From: CAJQQY01 sp964352225
Lineage (GTDB): Bacteria; Bacteroidota; Bacteroidia; Chitinophagales; Saprospiraceae
Reading direction: 5' to 3'
NCBI GenBank assembly: GCA_964352225.1
Contig: CAYGRM010000025.1
Coordinates: forward strand, 1-33,330
Length of the DNA stretch: 33,330 nt
Shown: piece after piece, positions 15,772 to 21,682 of the stretch
Layout of the letters: each line of letters starts with the position of its first letter
Numbering within the stretch: the stretch's first letter is position 1
The notes under the pieces: generated by a model
The model's input: the letters and a program-made list of their open reading frames with translations, nothing else
Database searches by the model: none
Told to the model about the DNA's origin: nothing
Translations under genes and position numbers: made by a program

Positions 15772-15949
15772 CCCTGTCCCCTAAAGGGGAACGTGAATGG
15801 TTAAACTTGGAATAAAATTTTTGGCTTTTCTTTTTTGTAAAAGCATTGTTTTTTTCCTGAAATATATAAAGCCAATCTTTCATTAATTTGAGAGATTGGC
15901 TTTTTTTAAACGGAACTTAAATATTTCGTTCCCCTTTAGGGGACAGGGG
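15772..15949. repeat. CCCCTAAAGGGG inverted-repeat element, copy 1
   Basis: A perfect 22-nt inverted repeat: CCCTGTCCCCTAAAGGGGAA... at 15772-15793 and its complement at 15927-15948. The left arm begins 2 bp after the pruA stop and the right arm ends next to the stop of the exonuclease gene (15950-15952), so the element fills the whole gap. Each arm can itself fold (CCCC/GGGG). An intrinsic terminator lies between the arms. A related pair is at 25278-25404. Confidence 0.85.
15868..15907. terminator. Intrinsic terminator between pruA and the exonuclease gene
   Basis: AAAGCCAATCT (15868-15878) pairs with AGATTGGCTTT (15893-15903). The T-run at 15901-15907 follows the stem for the plus strand and A-rich sequence precedes it for the minus strand, so it may end both transcripts. 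It sits inside the inverted-repeat element at 15772-15949. Confidence 0.85.
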
Positions 15950-17341
15950 TTAAAAAGTCAACGTCTTCAATTTCTTATCCTTGCTCAAAAAAGAATGAAT
16001 AATCTTCACTACTTCAGGATGATGTTTGAGCGGTTTAATCGCATCTTTCAATTCATCAGGATGTCCATTTAATTCCTCCAAACTCACATATCCAAATCCA
16101 CGATAAATTCCATCTTCTACTAAGACAATCGAACGCTCATCATTTTCACGTCCTTTGTCGATGATGAAAAAATTATCTTCAAAATCAATCTTGATAGCAT
16201 CCATAACTTGTTCCACCCGTTCATTATAATCCTCTGGCGATTCCTCGCCGATGCAAGCACCTTTACATTTATGCAAGTGATAATAAAAACATGGTCCGCC
16301 AGTTTTATCGATGCTGCAAAGATTTTGGCACAACTCAAATTGATGAATCAAGCGCATCATCATTCCTTTAGCAGCATTTAAGTTGGGGAACTCTCGAAGC
16401 ACATTTAACTTCTTTCGATCCTTCGCTTTTACCTTCCCAAAACTCAAGCAACGATACCCATTTTGATTCTCATACTCAAATAAGACATAGGGAAAAAAAC
16501 GACTTCTTTGAGCTTTATTGATCGGAGGAAGTAAACGTTTTATTTCATGTGATTCAAAAAGTAGGGCGACTAATTCGCTTCCAGTAATTTCGTAAGTGAT
16601 GTCGTGAACGTATTTTTGGAGCTTGTAAGCTTTGTCAGTTTTGGAGGTGAAATGCTCGACAATTCGTTTTTTGATATTGATACTTTTCCCCACATACATC
16701 ACATTCTGATCTTTATCTAGAAAATAATAAACGCCCGTTTCTTCCGGCAATTCATGTAATTTTTCCATAGTGATATTGACTGGTAATTTGGATTCTTTAA
16801 CGCCCAAATTTATCATGTCGATGACATCATCTTCGGTTTGTTCTTTTTGAAAAATCATTTCTAATAATTCAACTGTGGCAGCAGTATCAGCCATCGCTCG
16901 GTGGCGAGCATTGACCTTTATACCAAAATGTTTGATCAAATTTCCTAAAGCATAAGACCTCAATCCTGGAAATGCTTTCCTACTCAAACGAACAGTACAT
17001 AGTTGTTTTCGCATATAAGTGAAACCTAATCTCCGAAATTCTTCCCGAATAAATCCATAATCAAATCGAACATTATGTGCTACAAAAATAGCTCCTTCGG
17101 TCATCTCCACAATCTTTTTTGCTACCTCAAAAAACTTTGGGGCATCTGCTACCATTCCGTCAGTAATTCCCGTAATTTGGGTGATATTATAAGGTATCGC
17201 TCGCTCAGGATTGAGAAGTGTTTCCCATTCATCGATGATCTTTTCGCCATCATGAATGATGATAGCAATTTCGGTAATCTTTTCCCGATCAGCTCGACCT
17301 CCCGTGGTCTCGATATCAATAATGGCGTATTTTTTTTTCAT
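15950..17341 (-). CDS. DEDD exonuclease / GIY-YIG endonuclease fusion (UvrC- and Cho-like)
   Basis: A 463-residue cytoplasmic protein. Residues 1-165 form a DnaQ-type 3'-5' exonuclease with the DEDDh residues visible: D9 and E11 in IIDIETTGG, D94 in HNVRFDYGF, and H147 and D152 in RHRAMADTAATVEL. Residues 198-285 are a GIY-YIG nuclease: ETGVYYFLDKDQNVMYVGKS, then INIKKRIVEHF and the glutamate of ALLFESHEIKRLLPPIN. A cysteine-rich UvrC-like segment (CFYYHLHKCKGACIG) follows. This domain order is known from Cho-like repair nucleases and is usually annotated as an exonuclease/UvrC-type protein of probable DNA repair function. It is a single gene, with its 5' region filled by palindromes at 17374-17432. 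Confidence 0.93.
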   Translation of the reverse strand: MKKKYAIIDIETTGGRADREKITEIAIIIHDGEKIIDEWETLLNPERAIPYNITQITGITDGMVADAPKFFEVAKKIVEMTEGAIFVAHNVRFDYGFIREEFRRLGFTYMRKQLCTVRLSRKAFPGLRSYALGNLIKHFGIKVNARHRAMADTAATVELLEMIFQKEQTEDDVIDMINLGVKESKLPVNITMEKLHELPEETGVYYFLDKDQNVMYVGKSINIKKRIVEHFTSKTDKAYKLQKYVHDITYEITGSELVALLFESHEIKRLLPPINKAQRSRFFPYVLFEYENQNGYRCLSFGKVKAKDRKKLNVLREFPNLNAAKGMMMRLIHQFELCQNLCSIDKTGGPCFYYHLHKCKGACIGEESPEDYNERVEQVMDAIKIDFEDNFFIIDKGRENDERSIVLVEDGIYRGFGYVSLEELNGHPDELKDAIKPLKHHPEVVKIIHSFLSKDKKLKTLTF

Positions 17342-17373
17342 AAATAGTTCGACAAATCAAGTCGTTCTCATAA

Positions 17374-17432
17374 AACGATTCTTCTGAATCGTTAGTTTCT
17401 AAAATAAATTATAACGATTCTGGGGAATCGTT
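17374..17432. repeat. Twin AACGATTC hairpins
   Basis: Two perfect 8-bp inverted repeats with 4-nt loops: AACGATTC-ttct-GAATCGTT (17374-17393) and AACGATTC-tggg-GAATCGTT (17413-17432), centres 39 bp apart. A third hairpin with stem TACATG(T)GAC/GTCATGTA lies at 17434-17458. All are between the divergent exonuclease and NamZ-like genes and could be operators or repeat elements. Confidence 0.85.
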
Positions 17433-17460
17433 TTACATGTGACCTAAATAGTCATGTAAC

Positions 17461-17524
17461 AAAAAACGCAGCGCCTCTTACATTTCTCTTTTTGAAAAAT
17501 ATAAAATGACCCTGCGTTTTTTTT
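17461..17524 (+). terminator. Terminator-like hairpin in the leader of the NamZ-like gene
   Basis: AAAAACGCAG (17462-17471) pairs with CTGCGTTTTT, and the T-run reaches 17524. The loop is about 40 nt, so it is weaker than the others. It is in the orientation to stop plus-strand transcription just before the start codon (20-33 bp downstream). No plus-strand gene is upstream, so it may be an attenuator, the end of a small RNA, or chance. Confidence 0.45.
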
Positions 17525-17544
17525 GATAAAACAAATCTAACATT

Positions 17545-18798
17545 ATGATTTTAAAAATGAAAATCCCAATGCTTTTTCTTTTTCTCCTTGTTTTGACTGC
17601 GACAAAGTGCGAGGAGGAAAGCAAAGATTTAAAAACAGGAAATGAACCAATTGAAGAAGTCATTGATGAGCCAGCTGTTGACTTAAGAGTTCAAGTCGGA
17701 GCCACTAGCATGGATGAATATCTTTCTATTTTAAAAAATAAAAACGTCGCCCTGCTGGTCAATCAAACTTCAACCGTTCGGGAAACACATCTTGTAGATA
17801 CATTGTTGCAAAAAGGAATTTCTATCAAAAAAATCTTTGCACCAGAACATGGATTCAGAGGTGAAGCGGATGCAGGCGAGCAAGTGAAAGATGGGAAAGA
17901 TGCAAAAACGGGTATTCCATTAATTTCACTTTATGGAGAAAATAAAAAACCAAGTGTGGAGCATTTGAAAGGAATCGATATGGTAGTTTTTGATATTCAG
18001 GATGTTGGTGCACGATTTTATACTTACATTTCTTCGATGAGTTATGTGATGGAAGCTTGCGCTGAAAACAAGGTTAATTTCATAGTTTTAGATCGTCCAA
18101 ATCCCAATGGACATTATGTAGATGGACCAGTTTTGAAAAAGGAATATACTTCATTCGTAGGTTTGCATGAAGTGCCGATAGTGCATGGAATGACGGTAGG
18201 AGAGTATGCACAAATGGTCAATAATGAAGGTTGGTTAAAAGGTGGAGTCAAATGTAATTTGACTGTTATAAAATGCGAAAACTACGATCATAAAACTTTT
18301 TATGAACTACCCATTAAACCTTCTCCCAACTTGCCAAACCTTCGCTCTATCTATTTGTATCCTTCTCTTTGTTTATTTGAAGGAACAACGGTGAGTGCCG
18401 GACGAGGAACAAATAAGCAATTTCAAATTTATGGACATCCTGATTTTAAGCTTGGAGATTATACATTTACGCCTCAACCAATGTCAGGAGCGAAGTATCC
18501 AAAATTTGATGGAATAGAATGTAATGGTTTTGATTTGACAAAATTGGATTTGAAAGAATTTCAAGAAATGGGGAGATTGAATTTGAGGTACTTAATACAT
18601 TTTTATAAAAACTTTGAAAATAAAAAAGATTTCTTTTTGGAAAATAAATTCTTTGATAAATTGGCAGGGAGTGCAACCTTGAGATGGCAAATTATTAATG
18701 GGAAAAGTGAAGAGGAGATTCGAAATAGCTGGCAAAGAGATTTGGAGGCTTTTAAAAAAATTAGAGCTAAGTATTTGTTGTATCCTGATTTTGAATAA
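17545..18798 (+). CDS. DUF1343 family (NamZ-like exo-beta-N-acetylmuramidase) lipoprotein
   Basis: A 417-residue protein whose N-terminus (ending LTATKC, C22) is lipobox-like, though lysine before cysteine is unusual. An ATG at 17557 gives a cleaner signal peptide (MKIPMLFLFLLVL...). The body is typical of DUF1343, for which Bacillus NamZ defined exo-muramidase activity. Visible motifs are ALLVNQTSTV, IFAPEHGFRGEADAGE (E101, H102), VFDIQDVGARFYTYIS (D150), LDRPNPNGHYVDGPVL and AGRGTNKQFQIYGHPDF. The inferred role is removal of terminal N-acetylmuramic acid from muropeptides during wall recycling. Activity has not been shown for this protein, and the substrate for envelope-anchored members is inference. 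It is convergent with the 18877 lipoprotein gene and shares a hairpin element at their ends. Confidence 0.88.
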   Translation: MILKMKIPMLFLFLLVLTATKCEEESKDLKTGNEPIEEVIDEPAVDLRVQVGATSMDEYLSILKNKNVALLVNQTSTVRETHLVDTLLQKGISIKKIFAPEHGFRGEADAGEQVKDGKDAKTGIPLISLYGENKKPSVEHLKGIDMVVFDIQDVGARFYTYISSMSYVMEACAENKVNFIVLDRPNPNGHYVDGPVLKKEYTSFVGLHEVPIVHGMTVGEYAQMVNNEGWLKGGVKCNLTVIKCENYDHKTFYELPIKPSPNLPNLRSIYLYPSLCLFEGTTVSAGRGTNKQFQIYGHPDFKLGDYTFTPQPMSGAKYPKFDGIECNGFDLTKLDLKEFQEMGRLNLRYLIHFYKNFENKKDFFLENKFFDKLAGSATLRWQIINGKSEEEIRNSWQRDLEAFKKIRAKYLLYPDFE

Positions 18799-18877
18799 TT
18801 TCACCAGAAATTACTCAGATTTTCGCAGTTTATGAAAAATAATAATTTGTAAAAATCTGAGTAATCTCTGGTGAAAT
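18798..18877. repeat. CACCAGAAATTACTC palindrome, copy 2
   Basis: 26-nt arms at 18798-18823 and 18852-18877, one mismatch, core CACCAGAAATTACTCAGATT, with a 28-nt loop. The left arm begins at the last base of the NamZ-like gene's stop codon and the right arm ends at the last base of the opposite gene's stop codon. It is related to 12557-12627. Being transcribed from both sides, it may work as a bidirectional terminator despite lacking a T-run. Confidence 0.88.
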
Positions 18878-20055
18878 CACAAAACTACCTCATATTCTGA
18901 AAACTCCTTTCTCCAATTTTCAATCGTTTGTGGTATTTTATCTTTTTTATTTTTATCATTCGTAAAATACTCGACTTGGAATTCATCCTTCATTTCATTA
19001 TAAATAATAACGGCTGCCCAAAATAATCCTTTATCATTTTTCATGATGATAGCTTCGTTGCTCGTGGCTAAACCAATAACATTCCCTGCAAAAGCAGTCG
19101 CTTCAAAATCATCTTTTGGACTTTTATCAAAGGTTGAAATGTCTTGCATATTAAAAGCAAAATCTTCATATCGTTCACCAACAAGATTGGCGAAGAGATC
19201 CCTTTGCTCTTTACTTTTGAAGATGCTGTTCTCCTTTCCATATGCTAACTCTGGTTCCTTTGGAGAAAAATGGTTTTCGTATTTTCCATTCGCATGGGCT
19301 CGCATTCCAAATCCACAGGCCCAGTTACTTGATTTTTGATCAATTAAAATTAGACTATCATGTTTTTGAAAAACTATAAAACAGGTTTCAACATTATCAA
19401 AAACATTATTTTTAAAAGTGGCAATTCCGCCATTCAAGTTAGCAGTTCCTTCCAAAACGCCACTATGACCTCCATTAAAAACTTCTAGTCCAAAGTCAAC
19501 AGTTTTGTCGGTTACATTTCCCATAATCAACATGCCAGGACTTTGAGCATCATTTCGATACCAAGCTCCTGACCAACCAGTTTTATCCTCATGTTTAACT
19601 TCGTTTAATAGGTAACTCATTGATTTTGAGCTATCTACATTGCTCCAGTTACCTTTTATGGTGGAAAGCTCGGAGAGGCTTCCAGTAAATTTCCCCGTAA
19701 AATCATCTTCCGCAAATTCATTAAGAATGAACGATTCGTCCAAAGCTAGTTCACCTGATAATTCGATTTTTTGAGGTAATTGATTTCCTTTTTTATCTGT
19801 TTTAATTTGATTGGTATAAAAATAATAACCACCAAGACTACCATTAGACCAATTTATCAAAACCAATTCGATAGGAAATTTTTCACCAATGGAGCCTTTA
19901 TATTTTTTTATAAAAGCATCTGTTGGAGCGATAGGAATGATTTCATTAGTTGAATCTTGAGGAGAATTAGTAGGAGTAGGAGGATCTTTTGGTTTTTCAT
20001 TTTTACAAAAAGAAAAAGTAAAAACCATTAAAAAGAGAAACCCAAATTTTCTCAT
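18877..20055 (-). CDS. Lipoprotein of unknown function with beta-rich repeats
   Basis: A 392-residue protein with signal-like start MRKFGFLFLMVFTFSFC (C17, preceded by F, so only a weak lipobox), then a Pro/Ser/Thr-rich linker. The first segment (about 50-150) has the common pattern of IELVLINWSNGSLGGYYFY...IELSGELALDESFILNE, seen in many secreted beta-sandwich proteins of unknown role. The second has GAWYRNDAQSPGML, FNGGHSGVLEGTANLNGGIA and a Cys pair in ETCFIVF and WACGFG that could form a disulfide. The remainder is a helical and strand mix with no known motif. It is convergent with the NamZ-like gene. Periplasmic or outer-membrane location is inferred; function unknown. Confidence 0.72.
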   Translation of the reverse strand: MRKFGFLFLMVFTFSFCKNEKPKDPPTPTNSPQDSTNEIIPIAPTDAFIKKYKGSIGEKFPIELVLINWSNGSLGGYYFYTNQIKTDKKGNQLPQKIELSGELALDESFILNEFAEDDFTGKFTGSLSELSTIKGNWSNVDSSKSMSYLLNEVKHEDKTGWSGAWYRNDAQSPGMLIMGNVTDKTVDFGLEVFNGGHSGVLEGTANLNGGIATFKNNVFDNVETCFIVFQKHDSLILIDQKSSNWACGFGMRAHANGKYENHFSPKEPELAYGKENSIFKSKEQRDLFANLVGERYEDFAFNMQDISTFDKSPKDDFEATAFAGNVIGLATSNEAIIMKNDKGLFWAAVIIYNEMKDEFQVEYFTNDKNKKDKIPQTIENWRKEFSEYEVVL

Positions 20056-20151
20056 GGATGATATTTTTTTATTTTAAAAGGTACAGTATGGTCGAAAGAT
20101 AATTTAAAAAGAGCAGATTAAAAAATTAGAATAAATAGGGGACATTAAAAG

Positions 20152-20159
20152 TATTTTTG
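20152..20159 (+). promoter_or_regulatory. -7 element upstream of the T9SS-sorted protein
   Basis: TATTTTTG is a full match to TAnnTTTG, 37 bp upstream of the start codon. No convincing TTG at the expected distance. Confidence 0.4.
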
Positions 20160-20196
20160 TCTTGGGGTTAAAGTTATTCACTAAAATAAAATTAAC

Positions 20197-21627
20197 ATGA
20201 AATCAATTAATTACACTCTGCTTATTTTCTTTTTAAGTTTCTTTCAATTTTTGCAGGCTCAAATTATCCCCGGTGGAAATATGGAAAATTGGACAACTTA
20301 TCAAATGTTTGAAACTCCACCACCATTTCAAACTACTAATTTGCAGAGTTTTATTTTAGGAGCAAATTATAGTGTCACTCAAGTTTCTGGCGTAAGTGGA
20401 AGTGCTGCGAGAATAGAGGCTATTGAAGCAAATGGAGAGATCGTTCCAGGTATTTTAGTTTTAGGTGAATTAGATGACGACCTCGGAGGAGGAATTCCTC
20501 TCAGCAATACTCCCGATTCAGTTCGAATAAGTTTGAGATATGACATACCTGCTGGAGATGCTGGAGTTGTGGCCTTAGTTTTTTCGAAAGATGGATCTGT
20601 AAATGGAGTAGCACAATACGATATCATCGGAACGCAGAGCTCATTTGAACAAGTAACTTTCGATGTTCCACCCATTCTAGGAGTTCCAGATTCTGTTCAG
20701 TTTATCGCATTTTCTACTAATCCAGATGATCCAGTTATCGGAGGATTTTTGGAAATTGATGATATTGTTTTAACTGGAACGACTGATATAATTCCAAATG
20801 GTGATTTTGAATTTTGGGAATCGGTAGAATATGCAGAGGCTGATAGTTTTACTTCTTTCAATCCATTCCAAGCTCTTTTTGGTCTTGAACCAATGGCTAC
20901 TCAAACTTCGGATGCCTATGTTGGGAACTCTGCCGTAAGAATTGAAAATGTAGAGATTCTAGATTTTGATACGAATGAATTGGATACTTTAGGATTTATT
21001 TTTTCAGGAGATTTCCTCTCTGATTATTCAGCCTTTGGCTTAGATGCTACTCCTCAAATTATTTCTGGCTGGTATAAATATGCACCTGTCGAAGAGGACT
21101 CCGCAACCATTTATTTAGCTTTTACAAAGTATGATCCATCTCTTGGTTTTTCAGAAATTGTTGCTGAATATTCCTTCTTGTTGGGTGAAGCCGATGAATA
21201 TACCTCCTTTGAATTTCCTTTAAATTTGACCGAAACACCTGATTCATTTTCCATTGGAATTGCCTCAGGAAATGTGGAAGCTAACAATGATTATATTCCT
21301 TTGGGAAGTGTCTTATTCATGGATGAATTATCTTTTGATTTTATTGAAGGAACTAGGCTGCCCATTTTTTCTGATGCCTTGGAAGTCTATCCAAATCCAG
21401 CTACAGATTTTGTTTTTATTAAAACAGATGAAAAAATTGGGGCTCCAAAATCTATTCAACTGATAGATGCAATGGGTAAAATAATACAATTTTCAGAAAT
21501 AGAAAATTTGGTATATGGAGACAATTTACTACGGATTTATATGGGGGATTATCCAACGGGAATGTATTGTTATAAAATTGAAACTGCGGAGTCTGTTTAC
21601 GCGGGGAAGGTGATGATTCACCGCTAA
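20197..21627 (+). CDS. Secreted protein with two similar beta-sandwich modules and a T9SS sorting domain
   Basis: A 476-residue protein. Signal peptide MKSINYTLLIFFLSFFQFLQ, then AQ. Two related modules follow: residues about 24-195 begin IIPGGNMENWTTYQMFETPP and end with GGFLEIDDIVLTG; residues about 196-388 begin IIPNGDFEFWESVEYAEADS and end with SVLFMDELSF. Both resemble PCMD/carbohydrate-binding type jelly-roll domains of Bacteroidota outer-membrane proteins (fold-level inference). From residue 394, ALEVYPNPATDFVFI and the closing GMYCYKIETAESVYAGKVMI match the type A C-terminal sorting domain for export by the type IX secretion system and surface attachment. No catalytic domain is present, so a binding role on the cell surface is likely. 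Confidence 0.88.
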   Translation: MKSINYTLLIFFLSFFQFLQAQIIPGGNMENWTTYQMFETPPPFQTTNLQSFILGANYSVTQVSGVSGSAARIEAIEANGEIVPGILVLGELDDDLGGGIPLSNTPDSVRISLRYDIPAGDAGVVALVFSKDGSVNGVAQYDIIGTQSSFEQVTFDVPPILGVPDSVQFIAFSTNPDDPVIGGFLEIDDIVLTGTTDIIPNGDFEFWESVEYAEADSFTSFNPFQALFGLEPMATQTSDAYVGNSAVRIENVEILDFDTNELDTLGFIFSGDFLSDYSAFGLDATPQIISGWYKYAPVEEDSATIYLAFTKYDPSLGFSEIVAEYSFLLGEADEYTSFEFPLNLTETPDSFSIGIASGNVEANNDYIPLGSVLFMDELSFDFIEGTRLPIFSDALEVYPNPATDFVFIKTDEKIGAPKSIQLIDAMGKIIQFSEIENLVYGDNLLRIYMGDYPTGMYCYKIETAESVYAGKVMIHR

Positions 21628-21638
21628 AAATAAGAATA

Positions 21639-21669
21639 GAACTTCCAGAGCTACAAGTTCTGGAAGTTC
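21639..21669. terminator. Bidirectional hairpin terminator
   Basis: A perfect 11-bp stem, GAACTTCCAGA (21639-21649) and TCTGGAAGTTC (21659-21669), with a 9-nt loop, between the stops of two convergent genes (21627 and 21683). A/T-rich flanks provide modest U-tracts on both strands. Confidence 0.75.
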
Positions 21670-21682
21670 TTATTATTGAAAA

